Assembly (NCBI RefSeq): GCF_019492185.1
Contig: NZ_JAICCF010000001.1
Coordinates: 2,046,001 to 2,110,000, forward strand
Origin: Chitinophaga rhizophila
GTDB lineage: Bacteria > Bacteroidota > Bacteroidia > Chitinophagales > Chitinophagaceae
DNA length: 64,000 nucleotides
Direction of reading: 5' to 3'
The stretch's first letter is position 1, and each line of letters begins with the position of its first letter. The notes under the pieces are model-generated. The model did not search any database, was not told the DNA's origin, and saw only the letters and a program-made list of their open reading frames with translations. The translations under genes and the position numbers were made by a program. Below, piece after piece: positions 1 to 14,442 of this stretch.

Positions 1-575
1 TTTGCTCCCAGGAGAAAGCCGAATATGATCAGGCCAAAAAGGGAAAGCAGTTTTGCCAACGTAAATACTGTCTGGATAATCTTTCCATTTTTGATTCCTC
101 GTGTATTGATCCAAGTAAGTAGTATAATGGAAATAATTGCTACTATCTGCGCAGCAGATATTTTGAGAAAACCTAGATTCAGCAAGTAGTTCTCTTCACT
201 AAATGCCGGTATCATATATGAGGAAAACTTTGCGAAAGCAACCGCTACAGCGGCAATGGTTCCGGTCTGAATAACGCTGAATTGCGTCCATCCAAACAGG
301 AACGCCACTAACGGATTATATGCCTCACGCAGGTAAACATATTGTCCGCCGGCTTTAGGGTACATACCAGACAACTCTCCGTAACTAACAGCTGCTATAA
401 TAGTTACGATGCCTCCCAGCACCCACATTAACGTCAGCCATCCTGCGGAACCTACATTTCGGGCTATTTCAGCAGATACTAGAAAAACACCTGAGCCGAT
501 CATAGAGCCGGCAACGATCATGGTTGCATCCAGTAAACTAAGACTGGGACGAAAAGCTGTGTTCTGGTTTTCCAT
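1..575 (-). CDS. Amino-acid permease (APC family), C-terminal part missing at the window edge
   Basis: Reading the minus strand from the ATG at 575 gives a protein starting MENQNTAFRPSL, followed at once by hydrophobic segments with the APC-superfamily signatures MIVAGSMIGSGVF in the first membrane helix and SYGELSGMYPKAGGQYVYL after the second. This family imports amino acids or polyamines across the inner membrane by proton or cation coupling. About 190 residues (five helices) are visible; a full protein would be 430-480 residues, so the rest lies beyond base 1. The substrate cannot be told. The upstream gene (OmpH-like) ends in its own terminator, so this gene is probably transcribed separately. 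Confidence 0.85.
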   Translation of the reverse strand, partial: MENQNTAFRPSLSLLDATMIVAGSMIGSGVFLVSAEIARNVGSAGWLTLMWVLGGIVTIIAAVSYGELSGMYPKAGGQYVYLREAYNPLVAFLFGWTQFSVIQTGTIAAVAVAFAKFSSYMIPAFSEENYLLNLGFLKISAAQIVAIISIILLTWINTRGIKNGKIIQTVFTLAKLLSLFGLIIFGFLLGA

Positions 576-589
576 ATCTGGGAATATTA

Positions 590-623
590 CAAAAAATCCC
601 GTCTCTTATTATGAGACGGGATT
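590..623 (-). terminator. Intrinsic terminator of the OmpH-like gene
   Basis: The arms aatcccgtctc (595-605) and gagacgggatt (613-623) form an 11-bp perfect stem with a 7-nt loop. On the minus strand it is followed by a T-run (complement of the A-run at 590-596). It lies directly downstream of the OmpH-like gene. Confidence 0.85.
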
Positions 624-664
624 CCAAGATATAATATTTTCTAATGTTTTTGCTATAGCAACTA

Positions 665-1282
665 TTATTTTTTCTGAGAAGCTTCAGCGTTCGCCTCGTT
701 CAGACCTTTAATTACTTCATTAGTAATGTTATACTTCTCATCCTTATAGAGTACGTTGCTAGCTCCTGTACGATAAGACAGTATATAGGCATAACGTTTA
801 TCTGCATTGAATTTTGTCAGGAAGTCGTTCAGCCTCTTTTGCAGGTCCTCATTGAACTTATTCTCCTGCTCAGCATATTGTGAACGCATATTCTGTGCTT
901 TGCCTTCAAGCTGCTGCTGCTTATTGTACAGTGCACGTTGAGTTGCCTCTCCCTCTGATTGGGTCATTGAGCTTGCACGACGCTGGAAATCTGCTGCTTC
1001 ATTTTGTAACGCGCGTACGTTGGCGTTTAGTTCATTATCGATAGCCTGCTGTTTCTTCTCCAATTCTGCCTTCTTCTCCTTGAAATAATCGTAATGAGCT
1101 TCAACGGTGTCGATATCCACATAAGCAATGATAAAGCTGCTATTAGTTACAGCACCGCCATCTTTTGCAGCAGCTGCCTCGCCACTGTTACCCTGTTTGT
1201 TACTCTGCTGGCAAGCAATAAATGTTCCGGCTGTTAATACCGCTAATAGTCCGCTTTTCACAAATTGTTTAGTAGTACGCAT
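665..1282 (-). CDS. OmpH/Skp-family periplasmic chaperone-like lipoprotein
   Basis: 205 residues. A lipoprotein signal ends in TFIAC with Cys24 as the lipidated residue. A long, highly charged coiled-coil segment follows (about 60-165, rich in K, E, Q and A), bounded by short beta segments (IAYVDIDTV and KRYAYILSY). This is the OmpH/Skp layout. Skp-type proteins hold unfolded outer-membrane proteins in the periplasm; Bacteroidota carry several paralogues, some lipid-anchored like this one. The gene stands alone, with its own terminator downstream and a 145-bp spacer upstream. Function is inferred from fold and composition, so the exact client range is unknown. Confidence 0.82.
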   Translation of the reverse strand: MRTTKQFVKSGLLAVLTAGTFIACQQSNKQGNSGEAAAAKDGGAVTNSSFIIAYVDIDTVEAHYDYFKEKKAELEKKQQAIDNELNANVRALQNEAADFQRRASSMTQSEGEATQRALYNKQQQLEGKAQNMRSQYAEQENKFNEDLQKRLNDFLTKFNADKRYAYILSYRTGASNVLYKDEKYNITNEVIKGLNEANAEASQKK

Positions 1283-1427
1283 GTTGTTAGGTGGATTTTT
1301 TAATCTCCTTTAATACTTTTTAAAATTGAACGGCTAAAATAAGGTTTTTAGATGATTATACTAAGTCCCTCACTAACTTAACAACACTTTCACATATCCC
1401 TTTTTGAAATGTATACCCAAGAGAATG

Positions 1428-2153
1428 TTAATGTACAAATGTTGTTAATTTAAAAGAGTCAGGTTTCATCGCATTTCCGTAACCTATAATTGTATAATGC
1501 TTTTGATCCTCGATATTGCAGCTATAGCCGGAAGTCCCATTTAATGCCAGCGTAGAATCCGGATACGTTACAAACAATGAATGCGGACCTGCTGCCACAT
1601 CAGCAAAATCTGTTGCTGCCTGGTAACTTAATCGACGGAAATATCGTGCTGTATCAATTCTGCCATCCAACAAAGTTGTGTGCACCTTGATGTCTACAGT
1701 CAATCTTGTAAAATTGTTGATAAATGCGTCGCTCAGATTAACGTAGCGCATCCTGCCATAACCGGCAGTCGTAGTCCTCAGATTATCTTCCACTAGCAGC
1801 ACCTGTGGCAGCCTTTCATTATTCTCTGACAGAAATATTGAATAATGATAACCATTACGTAAGCTTATTTGCCCCCCGATATAGGGAGAATCCGGCTTAC
1901 CCGCAGGTGTGATCATCATCACGTACCGTTTAGCTTCAAACGATTTATATCCAGTGCTTCCACCATATTCCACTCCTTTTCCGATGCTTACCGTGTCCAC
2001 ATATACATCAAATGATCTGCCTGGTATAGCCTGGAATAAATTGATGTTGGAACTGGTAACCGGTATCGAGTCGTCACTATCCTTGTTGCAGGCAACGATG
2101 CCCACAGTGGCGATAATTAATACAAAATAGATCCAATGCTTCATAACATTCAT
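1428..2153 (-). CDS. DUF4397-type lipoprotein
   Basis: 241 residues with a lipoprotein signal peptide (GIVACNKD, Cys22). The body resembles the DUF4397 family: NINLFQAIPG, then repeated beta-strand phrases such as SFDVYVDTVSIG, GRMRYVNLSD and GPHSLFVTYP. Such proteins are common, poorly understood surface or periplasmic lipoproteins in Bacteroidota, predicted to be all-beta. It sits between the rpoC terminator and the OmpH-like gene as a separate unit. A second in-frame ATG at 2144 would remove three residues and keep the signal peptide. No enzymatic motif is visible. Confidence 0.7.
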   Translation of the reverse strand: MNVMKHWIYFVLIIATVGIVACNKDSDDSIPVTSSNINLFQAIPGRSFDVYVDTVSIGKGVEYGGSTGYKSFEAKRYVMMITPAGKPDSPYIGGQISLRNGYHYSIFLSENNERLPQVLLVEDNLRTTTAGYGRMRYVNLSDAFINNFTRLTVDIKVHTTLLDGRIDTARYFRRLSYQAATDFADVAAGPHSLFVTYPDSTLALNGTSGYSCNIEDQKHYTIIGYGNAMKPDSFKLTTFVH

Positions 2154-2190
2154 CCCATGATTTAAATTGGCCGAAAGTTACACGTAAAAA

Positions 2191-2226
2191 AAATGTCCCG
2201 GCGTAGTGCCAGGACATTTTTTTTAT
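2191..2226. terminator. Bidirectional intrinsic terminator after rpoC
   Basis: aaatgtcc (2191-2198) pairs with ggacattt (2212-2219), with an A-run on one side and a T-run on the other, so it works on either strand. It lies 18 bp past the rpoC stop and ends the rplK-to-rpoC transcription unit. Confidence 0.85.
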
Positions 2227-2243
2227 ACATGCGTGTATTAATA

Positions 2244-5200
2244 CTATTCTTCCTCGTCAAACTGGAACACTTCTTTAGAAGATGCCAGGATGTCGTATTC
2301 TTCTTTAGAACCTACGATCATATTCTCAAATTCGCGCAGACCAGTACCTGCAGGTATCAGGTGACCGGTGATCACATTCTCTTTCAGACCGAGCATGTCA
2401 TCTGTTTTACCGTTGATGGCTGCAGAAGACAATACTTTGGTTGTTTCCTGGAAGGATGCGGCAGAGATCCAGCTGTGAGTACCCAGGGACGCTTTCGTGA
2501 TACCCTGTAACAGTGGACTGGAGGTAGCCGGTTTCGCATCGCGGTATTCCACCAGTTTTTTATCTGCACGGCGCAGCAGGGAGTTTTCTTCCCTTACCTG
2601 ACGCAGCGTAACGATCTGACCAGCTTTCAGCAGGGTAGAGTCACCAGCTTCAGTTACAACTTTCTTATCGAAAATATTATCGTTTTCCTCGAAGAACTCG
2701 AATTTGTCGGTAGTGTCACCTTCCAGGAAGCGGGTATCGCCCGGATCCTCGATGTTCACCTTACGCATCATCTGACGTACGATTACCTCGATGTGTTTGT
2801 CGTTGATCTTCACACCCTGTAAACGGTATACTTCCTGTATCTCATTTACCAGGTATTCCTGAACAGCAAACGGTCCTTTGATAGACAGGATGTCAGCAGG
2901 AGTGATAGAACCATCAGATAACGCTGTACCAGCTTTCACGAAGTCACCGTCCTGCACCAGGATGTGACGTGTCAGCGGAACAAGGTATTTCTTGATATGA
3001 CCTTCACGGCTTTCGATGATGATTTCACGGTTACCACGTTTGATGTTACCGAATGCTACCACACCATCGATCTCAGATACGATAGCCGGGTTGCTTGGGT
3101 TACGTGCTTCAAACAGTTCAGTTACACGTGGCAGACCACCCGTGATATCTCGCAGTTTACCGAGTACACGAGGGATTTTCACGATTACCTGACCAGCTCT
3201 TACAGCTTCACCCTCTTCAATAACGATGTGTGAACCTACCGGAAGGTTATAAGATTTAACCTCTTTATTACCGTCTACATAGATAGACGGGATCTTGTTC
3301 TTGTCTTTGGTTTCAATAACCACTTTCTCACGGTGACCAGTCTGCTCGTCAGCTTCTTCACGGAAGGTGATACCTTCAATGATGCTGTCAAAACGGATGT
3401 TACCCGCGATTTCAGACACGATAACGGCGTTGTATGGATCCCATGTACAGATCATATCACCTTTAGCAACTTTCTGTCCGTCTTTCACCAGCAGTGTAGA
3501 ACCGTAAGGAATGTTGTTAGTGATCAGTAACCTGTCATTTTTGATGTCCATGATACGTAATTCACCTGTACGGCCAATTACCACCTGAACTTTCTCGCCT
3601 TCGTTGTTTTCGTATGTAGTGGTACGCAGACCATCGAACTGGATAGTACCATCAAATTTAGCCTGTAAGCCGGTTTCAACGGAAGTAGAACCAGCCACAC
3701 CACCTACGTGGAAGGTACGCAGGGTCAACTGTGTACCAGGCTCACCGATGGACTGAGCAGCGATGATACCAACAGCGTCACCACGCTGGGTAATGTAACC
3801 CGTAGCGAGGTTTTTACCGTAACATTTCACGCACACACCTCTGCGGCTTTCGCAGGTCAGTACGGAACGGATTTCAACGGTGTCAATAGCGCTGTCTTCG
3901 ATACGATGAGCAATATCTTCAGTGATCTGAGCACCTGCTTCAACGATCAGTTCCTCTGTGTGAGGATCGAATACATCATGCAGTGAAGTACGGCCGAGGA
4001 TACGATCGTACAATGGCTCAACCACCTCTTCGTTATCTTTCAGTGCGGAAGTCGCAATACCACGCAGGGTACCACAATCTTCTTCATTAATTACAACATC
4101 CTGTGCAACGTCTACCAGACGACGGGTCAGATAACCCGCATCCGCAGTTTTCAGTGCCGTATCCGCAAGACCTTTACGAGCACCGTGCGTAGAGATGAAG
4201 TATTCCAATACGTTCAGACCATCTTTAAAGTTGGACAGGATCGGGTTTTCGATGATCTCTGAACCGGTAGATCCACTCTTACGCGGTTTAGCCATCAGAC
4301 CTCTCAAACCAGCCAGCTGTTTAATCTGCTGTTTGGAACCACGCGCACCAGAGTCAAGCATCATGTACACAGAGTTGAAGCCCTGTTTGTCATTTGCCAG
4401 CTCACGGATCAGCGTTTCTGTTACTTTGGTATCTACACGGGACCAGATATCGATGATCTGGTTATAACGTTCGTTATTCGTGATCAGACCCATATTATAG
4501 TTATCCCATACCTCGTCAACTTCACTGGCAGCACCATCGATCATGTGCTGTTTCACCTCTGGGATGATCAGGTCATTGATGTTAAAGGACAATCCACCAC
4601 GGAATGCAGTACGGAAACCAAGCTGTTTGATATCATCCAGGAACTTCGCAGTTTTAGGGATATCAGTATACTTGATGATGTCACCGATGATTTCACGCAG
4701 GGACTTTTTAGTCAGCAATGCGTTCACATAACCAGCTTCTTTTGGAACGTACTGGTTAAAGATTACACGACCTACGGTTGTTTCGATCAGTTTATTCACC
4801 AGCTCATCTTTCTCATTACGAACATTTGCTTTTACGCGTATGTTCGCATGCAGATTTACTCGCTGCTCGTTGTAAGCGATGATTACTTCTTCCGCAGAAT
4901 AGAAGGCCTTACCTTCACCTTCTACTTTTTCAGTAGGAGTAGATTTCTTGCCTTTGGTGATATAGTACAGACCCAATACCATGTCCTGAGAAGGCAGGGT
5001 AATTGGCGTACCGTTCTGCGGGTTAAGAATGTTATGTGAAGACAGCATCAGTAACTGTGCTTCCAGTATCGCAGCATTGCTCAGCGGTACGTGCACGGCC
5101 ATCTGGTCACCGTCAAAGTCAGCGTTGAACGCAGAACACACCAGCGGGTGAAGCTGGATTGCCTTACCTTCTACCAGTTTAGGCTGGAACGCCTGTATAG

Positions 5201-6539
5201 ACAAACGGTGCAGTGTCGGAGCACGGTTCAGCATTACCGGGTGTCCTTTCAGAACGTTTTCCAGGATATCCCAAACCACTGCTTCTTTTCTGTCAACCAG
5301 CTTCTTCGCTGATTTAACCGTTTTTACAATACCTCTTTCGATCAGTTTACGGATGATGAACGGTTTGAACAGTTCAGCAGCCATATCTTTAGGTAAACCA
5401 CACTCATGGAGTTTCAGCTCAGGACCTACCACGATAACGGAACGACCAGAGTAGTCCACACGTTTACCTAACAGGTTCTGACGGAAACGACCTTGTTTAC
5501 CTTTCAGTACGTCAGACAGGGATTTCAGTGCACGACCACCTTCTGCTTTCACCGCATTTGATTTACGGGAGTTATCGAAGAGCGAGTCAACTGCTTCCTG
5601 CAGCATACGTTTTTCGTTACGTAAGATCACCTCTGGCGCCTTGATCTCGATCAGACGTTTCAGACGGTTATTACGGATGATCACCCTGCGGTACAGGTCG
5701 TTCAGGTCAGAAGACGCGAAACGGCCACCATCCAATGGAACTAACGGACGCAGTTCAGGTGGTACTACAGGGATGTATTGCATTACCATCCACTCAGGAC
5801 GGTTTTCAACACGACCATTTGCTTCACGGAAAGCTTCCACCACGCTCAGACGTTTCAGGGCTTCTGCCTTACGTTGCTGGCTGGTTTCAGTTGCCGCCTG
5901 GTTACGCAGCTGGTAAGAAAGGCCATCCAGATCGATTCTGGCCAGCAACATTTCTACCGCTTCAGCACCCATTTTAGCGATGAACTTATTTGGATCCTCG
6001 TCAGGCAACAGTTGGTTGTCTTTCGGCAGGGTATCCAGTATGTCAAGATATTCTTCTTCAGTTAACAGATCGCCATAGTTCAGGCCTTTCTCCTGTTTGG
6101 CACCTGGCTGTATGATCACGTACCTTTCGTAGTAAACGATGGTTTCGAGTTTTTTAGAACTCATACCCAGCAGGTAACCGATCTTATTTGGTAATGATTT
6201 GAAGTACCAGATATGAACAACAGGCACAACCAGACGGATGTGACCCATTCTTTCACGACGTACTTTTTTCTCAGTTACTTCCACACCGCAACGGTCACAC
6301 ACAATACCCTTGTAACGGATACGTTTGTACTTTCCGCAATAGCACTCATAGTCCTTTACGGGGCCGAAGATCCTTTCACAGAATAAACCATCACGCTCCG
6401 GCTTGTAAGTACGGTAGTTGATAGTTTCCGGCTTCAGCACTTCCCCGTACGAGCGCTCCAGGATTGAATCCGGAGAAGCCAGACTGATGGTAATGCTGCT
6501 AAAGTTAGATTTAGGACGATTTTCTTTCTTGATGGCCAT
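2244..6539 (-). CDS. rpoC: DNA-directed RNA polymerase subunit beta'
   Basis: 1431 residues, the usual size for Bacteroidota. The N-terminal zinc ribbon has Cys66, Cys68, Cys81 and Cys84 (CYCGKYKR and CDRCGVEV). The catalytic magnesium loop NADFDGDQM spans residues 472-480 with Asp474, Asp476 and Asp478. A second zinc site is in the [11 protein letters not shown] segment, and trigger-loop sequence appears around [13 protein letters not shown]. It forms the active centre of RNA polymerase together with RpoB. It is the last gene of the rplKAJL-rpoBC operon and is separated from rpoB by a 146-bp spacer holding a strong hairpin. Confidence 0.99.
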   Translation of the reverse strand: MAIKKENRPKSNFSSITISLASPDSILERSYGEVLKPETINYRTYKPERDGLFCERIFGPVKDYECYCGKYKRIRYKGIVCDRCGVEVTEKKVRRERMGHIRLVVPVVHIWYFKSLPNKIGYLLGMSSKKLETIVYYERYVIIQPGAKQEKGLNYGDLLTEEEYLDILDTLPKDNQLLPDEDPNKFIAKMGAEAVEMLLARIDLDGLSYQLRNQAATETSQQRKAEALKRLSVVEAFREANGRVENRPEWMVMQYIPVVPPELRPLVPLDGGRFASSDLNDLYRRVIIRNNRLKRLIEIKAPEVILRNEKRMLQEAVDSLFDNSRKSNAVKAEGGRALKSLSDVLKGKQGRFRQNLLGKRVDYSGRSVIVVGPELKLHECGLPKDMAAELFKPFIIRKLIERGIVKTVKSAKKLVDRKEAVVWDILENVLKGHPVMLNRAPTLHRLSIQAFQPKLVEGKAIQLHPLVCSAFNADFDGDQMAVHVPLSNAAILEAQLLMLSSHNILNPQNGTPITLPSQDMVLGLYYITKGKKSTPTEKVEGEGKAFYSAEEVIIAYNEQRVNLHANIRVKANVRNEKDELVNKLIETTVGRVIFNQYVPKEAGYVNALLTKKSLREIIGDIIKYTDIPKTAKFLDDIKQLGFRTAFRGGLSFNINDLIIPEVKQHMIDGAASEVDEVWDNYNMGLITNNERYNQIIDIWSRVDTKVTETLIRELANDKQGFNSVYMMLDSGARGSKQQIKQLAGLRGLMAKPRKSGSTGSEIIENPILSNFKDGLNVLEYFISTHGARKGLADTALKTADAGYLTRRLVDVAQDVVINEEDCGTLRGIATSALKDNEEVVEPLYDRILGRTSLHDVFDPHTEELIVEAGAQITEDIAHRIEDSAIDTVEIRSVLTCESRRGVCVKCYGKNLATGYITQRGDAVGIIAAQSIGEPGTQLTLRTFHVGGVAGSTSVETGLQAKFDGTIQFDGLRTTTYENNEGEKVQVVIGRTGELRIMDIKNDRLLITNNIPYGSTLLVKDGQKVAKGDMICTWDPYNAVIVSEIAGNIRFDSIIEGITFREEADEQTGHREKVVIETKDKNKIPSIYVDGNKEVKSYNLPVGSHIVIEEGEAVRAGQVIVKIPRVLGKLRDITGGLPRVTELFEARNPSNPAIVSEIDGVVAFGNIKRGNREIIIESREGHIKKYLVPLTRHILVQDGDFVKAGTALSDGSITPADILSIKGPFAVQEYLVNEIQEVYRLQGVKINDKHIEVIVRQMMRKVNIEDPGDTRFLEGDTTDKFEFFEENDNIFDKKVVTEAGDSTLLKAGQIVTLRQVREENSLLRRADKKLVEYRDAKPATSSPLLQGITKASLGTHSWISAASFQETTKVLSSAAINGKTDDMLGLKENVITGHLIPAGTGLREFENMIVGSKEEYDILASSKEVFQFDEEE

Positions 6540-6632
6540 TGTATGTTGTTTAAAGAAAATTCACATGTTATTCAGTGCGCGGGTCATAGAAGCTGATCCA
6601 TGGACCGTGTCTGACTATCTAAAGCCTAAGGC

Positions 6633-6664
6633 CCATAGTCCCAGGCGGCTGCCAGGGACTATGG
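6633..6664 (-). other. Hairpin in the rpoB-rpoC spacer
   Basis: ccatagtccc (6633-6642) pairs perfectly with gggactatgg (6655-6664). After one A-A mismatch the pairing continues for three more base pairs (6644-6646 with 6651-6653) around a GGCT loop. There is no T-run on the minus strand, so it is not a standard terminator. It could be an RNase processing or mRNA-stability element inside the polymerase operon. Confidence 0.7.
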
Positions 6665-6685
6665 ACCATCACTTATGGACAAATA

Positions 6686-10495
<3,810 letters not shown>

Positions 10496-10668
10496 ATTCG
10501 AAGTTAGCAGTTATATTAACTTATATAATATTGTGAAGTAAATCACAACATGAATCGGGGAAATTAAGACATCTTTGTCAAATACCCTCAAAATTTCTGT
10601 CTTCGCTTGTTGTGTCAGATCCACCGACCTGGTGATTCCCCCTTATTTGACGCTCCAAAAAGACACTT

Positions 10669-10712
10669 TCCCAAAGGGAAGAAGGCCAAAAGTGCCAGGA
10701 GCACTTTTGACC
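10669..10712 (-). promoter_or_regulatory. Structured rplL-rpoB spacer, likely attenuator or processing site
   Basis: On the minus-strand RNA, ggccaaaagtgc (10684-10695) pairs with gcacttttgacc (10701-10712), one pair being a wobble, around a 5-nt loop. A second short palindrome, ttcccaaagggaa (10669-10681), follows at once and then a short T-run. In Escherichia coli the rplL-rpoB junction has a partial attenuator and an RNase III site that lowers polymerase expression relative to ribosomal proteins. A similar role here is inferred from position and structure. Confidence 0.6.
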
Positions 10713-10740
10713 TTTATAAAGAGGTATCTTTAAGCAAAGA

Positions 10741-11115
10741 CTACTGAATTTCAACTTCAGCGCCAGCTTCAGCCAGCTTAGCTTTCAGATCTTCTGCTTC
10801 AGCTTTGGAAACACCTTCTTTCAGTGGCTTAGGCGCACCGTCTACCAGTTCCTTAGCTTCTTTCAGACCAAGACCAGTCAGGTCTTTAACGATCTTAACT
10901 ACGTTCAGTTTGCTAGCACCTGCATTTTTCAGGATAACGTTGAAGGAAGTTTTCTCTTCAGCAGCAGCTGCGCCACCACCTGCATCACCAGAAACTACTA
11001 CTGCTGCAGCAGCTGGTTCGATGCCGTATTCGCTCTTCAGAAAATCTGCCAGTTCCTGAACTTCTTTAACAGTTAAACCTACTAATTGTTCGGCTAATGC
11101 TTTAACGTCTGCCAT
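10741..11115 (-). CDS. rplL: 50S ribosomal protein L7/L12
   Basis: 124 residues, typical length. The N-terminal dimerisation domain ([20 protein letters not shown]) is followed by an Ala/Gly-rich hinge (residues 35-53) and the C-terminal factor-binding domain with [20 protein letters not shown]. Dimers bind L10 and form the stalk that recruits EF-Tu, EF-G, IF2 and release factors. It lies downstream of rplJ and upstream of the structured spacer before rpoB, as in most bacteria. Confidence 0.98.
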   Translation of the reverse strand: MADVKALAEQLVGLTVKEVQELADFLKSEYGIEPAAAAVVVSGDAGGGAAAAEEKTSFNVILKNAGASKLNVVKIVKDLTGLGLKEAKELVDGAPKPLKEGVSKAEAEDLKAKLAEAGAEVEIQ

Positions 11116-11211
11116 TGTATAGTGTTTTTAAGAATTTTAAGTATTGTAATGATTTATATTGTGACTTGGAAGCCATTGTTGTTATGTAAGCCCAGTAAGG
11201 CTTGTAGCTGA

Positions 11212-11745
11212 TTACTCAGCTGGAGCTGCTTCAACTTCAGCACCTGCACCCTCTTTCTTAGCTTTTTCAAGCAAGCCAGCGAGAACACGTTTTGCAGGAG
11301 ATTGCAACAGACCAATAACGTCTCCGATGAGTTCGTTTTTGGTTTTGATTTTCACCAGGTTAGCCAGTTGAGCATCGCCAGTGTAAATTTCATCACCTAC
11401 GAAAGCTGCTTTCAGCTCAGGTTTCTCAGTTTTCTTGTTGTCCTTACGGAAAGCAGAAATAATTACTGCCGGCTCTTTCGGACTGTCAGAGAACATCAGG
11501 GCTGTTACACCATTCAGTGCATCGTAAACACCTGCATACTTTTCAGCATCCAGAGATTCCAGTGCTTTACGAATCAGGGTGTTTTTAGCCACCTTCATTT
11601 CTACATTCTTGTCGAAACACACTCTTCTCAGGTTGTTCACCTGTGCAACAGTCAGTGACTCAGTGTTAGTGATGTAGAAGTTGTTATATTGAGTGAACTT
11701 ACTTTTCAGCAGTTCAATCACCTCATTTTTTTGATCTTTGTTCAT
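11212..11745 (-). CDS. rplJ: 50S ribosomal protein L10
   Basis: 177 residues from the ATG at 11745 (MNKDQKNEVIELLK), which matches the family's usual start and length. An upstream in-frame ATG at 11781 would add MAGWQINKLTKA and begin 3 bp after the rplA stop; I consider it less likely because that segment does not look like L10. L10 anchors L7/L12 dimers to 23S rRNA at the stalk base through its C-terminal helix (GLLEKAKKEGAGAEVEAAPAE at the end is low-complexity). In many bacteria L10-L7/L12 represses its own mRNA leader. Located between rplA and rplL. Confidence 0.95.
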   Translation of the reverse strand: MNKDQKNEVIELLKSKFTQYNNFYITNTESLTVAQVNNLRRVCFDKNVEMKVAKNTLIRKALESLDAEKYAGVYDALNGVTALMFSDSPKEPAVIISAFRKDNKKTEKPELKAAFVGDEIYTGDAQLANLVKIKTKNELIGDVIGLLQSPAKRVLAGLLEKAKKEGAGAEVEAAPAE

Positions 11746-11784
11746 AGCTTTTGTCAGTTTGTTGATCTGCCAACCGGCCAATCA

Positions 11785-12474
11785 TTAGTTTTGAACTGAT
11801 TTAGTGTCAACTGTAATGCTCGGGCTCATTGTGCTCGCCATTGACAGTCCTTTCAGGTAAGTACCTTTCGCTGTAGCTGGTTTCAGCTTGATGATAGCGT
11901 TGATCAGCTCCTGAGAGTTCTGCTCAATTTTATCAGAAGCAAAGGAAACACGGCCAATAGAAGCGTGAATGATACCTGCCTTATCCACTTTAAAGGTGAT
12001 TTTACCACCTTTCACCTCATTAACAGCTGCCGCTACATCATTAGTAACAGTACCTGTTTTAGGGTTTGGCATCAGGTTACGAGGACCCAGGATCTTACCC
12101 AGTTTACCGATCTTAGGCATCACAGCAGGAGTAGCTACGATTACATCGATATCAGTCCAACCAGCTTCAATCTTCTGGATATACTCGTCCAGACCAACAT
12201 GATCAGCACCAGCTTCTTTTGCAGCAGCTTCTTTATCAGGTGTGCAAAGAACCAGTACACGTTTTGTTTTACCAGTACCGTGGGGAAGCGTTACGGAACC
12301 ACGGATAGCCTGGTCTGCTTTCTTGGGATCAACGCCCAGACGGATATGTAAATCGACAGAGCTGTCGAATTTAGTGCAGTTAATATCTTTTACAAGTGTG
12401 GAAGCTTCTTTCAGGCTGTAAACCTTGTTTTTGTCCACCTTTGTATCGGCTGCTTTTCTGTTCTTAGTTGCCAT
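11785..12474 (-). CDS. rplA: 50S ribosomal protein L1
   Basis: 229 residues, standard length. The family signature is seen as [23 protein letters not shown] around residues 123-145. L1 binds 23S rRNA at the mobile stalk that helps eject deacylated tRNA and, in many bacteria, also binds the rplK-rplA leader to repress its own synthesis. It follows rplK after 46 bp and precedes rplJ by a few bases, within one operon. Confidence 0.98.
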   Translation of the reverse strand: MATKNRKAADTKVDKNKVYSLKEASTLVKDINCTKFDSSVDLHIRLGVDPKKADQAIRGSVTLPHGTGKTKRVLVLCTPDKEAAAKEAGADHVGLDEYIQKIEAGWTDIDVIVATPAVMPKIGKLGKILGPRNLMPNPKTGTVTNDVAAAVNEVKGGKITFKVDKAGIIHASIGRVSFASDKIEQNSQELINAIIKLKPATAKGTYLKGLSMASTMSPSITVDTKSVQN

Positions 12475-12520
12475 TGCAAAATGTTTTTAAAGTTAACCTG
12501 CGTTCAACAGGGTGACACAA

Positions 12521-12964
12521 TTAGTTACTCCACGGAGCGTTACCATCAACAGTAATACCCATAGAACGGGCAGTACCAGCTACCATCTTCATAGCGCTTT
12601 CTTTGGTGAAGCAGTTCAGGTCAGCCATCTTGTCCTGAGCTATCGCTTCTACCTGTGCCCAGGTAACTTTACCAACCTTGTTACGGTTAGGCTCTTTAGA
12701 ACCACTCTGCAATTTGGCAGCTTCCAGCAGCTGAACAGCAGCAGGAGGCGTCTTAATTACGAAATCAAAAGACTTGTCAGTGTAAACTGTCAGCAACACA
12801 GGCAATACTTTACCCATTTTATCCTGGGTACGGGCATTGAACTGCTTGCAGAACTCCATGATGTTCACACCTTTGGAACCCAGCGCGGGACCAATCGGAG
12901 GAGCAGGGTTGGCCTGGCCGCCCTTCACCTGCAATTTCACATACGTAGCGATCTCTTTTGCCAT
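12521..12964 (-). CDS. rplK: 50S ribosomal protein L11
   Basis: 147 residues from the ATG at 12964 ([20 protein letters not shown]), the canonical L11 start. A longer frame opens at 13015 but its extra 17 residues are not L11-like. The sequence includes the conserved [18 protein letters not shown] and the C-terminal rRNA-binding domain ending in [10 protein letters not shown]11 forms the GTPase-associated centre with L10 and 23S rRNA and is needed for RelA-type stringent signalling. It is the first gene of the operon running to rpoC, with a recognisable promoter at 13052-13084 and a leader of about 80 nt. Confidence 0.97.
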   Translation of the reverse strand: MAKEIATYVKLQVKGGQANPAPPIGPALGSKGVNIMEFCKQFNARTQDKMGKVLPVLLTVYTDKSFDFVIKTPPAAVQLLEAAKLQSGSKEPNRNKVGKVTWAQVEAIAQDKMADLNCFTKESAMKMVAGTARSMGITVDGNAPWSN

Positions 12965-13051
12965 GTTATAATGTTTAATTTGGTTAAAACGTCTCGTTTC
13001 TGACGAAACTCCCAAAACTAAAAGGAGAAAATTTACCTTTTAAAGGGGATG

Positions 13052-13084
13052 CAAAGGTAGACAATAATATATTAAATCTCAAAA
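13052..13084 (-). promoter_or_regulatory. Promoter of the rplK-rplA-rplJ-rplL-rpoB-rpoC operon
   Basis: On the minus strand a TACCTTTG -7 box (13059-13052) is preceded, 20 nt away, by TTTTTG (-33 box, ending at 13080). This fits the Bacteroidota housekeeping sigma consensus TTTG-N19-TAnnTTTG. The -33 box lies in one arm of a weak hairpin (aaaaagaat 13081-13089 with attcttttt 13102-13110) that may also end transcription of the upstream transglutaminase gene. Confidence 0.75.
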
Positions 13085-13236
13085 AGAATTTGCTTTCGGG
13101 CATTCTTTTTGCTATTATAATCAGTTCGGGGCAGAAATTTTACAATTCTATTGCAAAAGTATTTTATCTTAAACCCTCCTCAGTAAAAACTATCAAGGGC
13201 ATTATCCATGTCTCTATGGTTGGCAACAAATCTAGT

Positions 13237-14442
13237 TTAATTTAATGGTATTCCCATCCATGTCGTCTTATAAAATAAAGATTTTCTGAACAGCTTGCCA
13301 GTCTTCACATATTTCTCCACAAATGCCTGCTCCTCCACTACCCGCTTCTCCAGTCCCGCCAACGACTCCTCCAGCTCTGCAATATTACGCTTCAACGCCG
13401 GCTCATTCCTATCTAACCCCGCCAAACCATTCCTGCTCTCTGCTAATTTTTTACTGATCGCCGCTACCATATCCTTAATCTCCTGGTCAGATTTCGCAGG
13501 TCTGAACTGATTATTCTTATACTGTACAAAATCATTGAACAGGTTAACGGCCCTGTTATACTTACTACTGCTTGTATTAAAATCATCAATCTGCCTGTTC
13601 TGCGCTGCCACCTTCCGGTTATCTTCAATAAATCTTACCAGGTTCTTGAAATACATCAGTTCATGACTGATCATCTGATTGGTAATACCTGCGCCTTCTA
13701 TTCTACTAACTACCAGCCTGTACTTCAGCAGGTCGTCGCCCATATTATTATAAGCAGCTACTGAATCTTTATAATTGTATACACCTCTGCCGGCAGCAGC
13801 CGCCCAGTTATTATCACGGAACTCTTCATTTCTTACCGGATGATCCAGCAACTGCCACAGCGGATCAAATGGCATATGCGTTCTGATAAACGCTGCCGGC
13901 GATACCAGGTAATAACTCTCTACCGGCTTACGCAAAAACTTGTTATTATTAACTACCCCGGCACCCCAGGTCGGATCCGTCATGTACCAGGTCGTGTCCA
14001 GGCGAACAGCCACCCATGCATGGCTGGCATTATCAATCCTACCCTGCGTTTTGGTATATCCACCGATCAACTGTACCGGAATACCAGCCTCTTTACAGGT
14101 CAGATAGTACAGATTTGCATACCCCTGACAAACACCGGCCTTCGTAGCCAATGTCTTGTTGGCTGCGTCCAGCGTATCTTTATAATAATCGGGCTTATAC
14201 ATATTGGTCACATCATAGCTGATGATCCAAACGATCCAGCTATATAGCTGACGAACAAATTCCCGTTGTGAAGTGGTGTGTGCGCTAAGATAATGACTTA
14301 GTGTTACCGGGGTACGACAATCATCTGCCGGAATCGTCATAGCGGCTGGTACAGGGCGCTCGCTGCTCACTCTCTCTTTAGGCTGTGCATATGTGCTGAT
14401 TGCAAATATCATTACAGCTAACAATAGGTATACAGATCTCAT
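13237..14442 (-). CDS. Exported transglutaminase-like protein
   Basis: 401 residues from the ATG at 14442, which opens directly on a signal peptide (VYLLLAVMIFAISTYAQ). The transglutaminase-core triad is visible: Cys105 in GVCQGYANLYY, His141 in SHAWVAV and Asp156 in MTDPTWG. A C-terminal region (about 300-390) is helical and charged with coiled-coil character. Such proteins are often periplasmic cysteine proteases or transamidases, sometimes acting on peptidoglycan-linked peptides; the substrate is unknown. It lies between nusG and rplK, an unusual position. A start at 14481 is possible but would put extra residues before the signal peptide. Confidence 0.78.
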   Translation of the reverse strand: MRSVYLLLAVMIFAISTYAQPKERVSSERPVPAAMTIPADDCRTPVTLSHYLSAHTTSQREFVRQLYSWIVWIISYDVTNMYKPDYYKDTLDAANKTLATKAGVCQGYANLYYLTCKEAGIPVQLIGGYTKTQGRIDNASHAWVAVRLDTTWYMTDPTWGAGVVNNNKFLRKPVESYYLVSPAAFIRTHMPFDPLWQLLDHPVRNEEFRDNNWAAAAGRGVYNYKDSVAAYNNMGDDLLKYRLVVSRIEGAGITNQMISHELMYFKNLVRFIEDNRKVAAQNRQIDDFNTSSSKYNRAVNLFNDFVQYKNNQFRPAKSDQEIKDMVAAISKKLAESRNGLAGLDRNEPALKRNIAELEESLAGLEKRVVEEQAFVEKYVKTGKLFRKSLFYKTTWMGIPLN

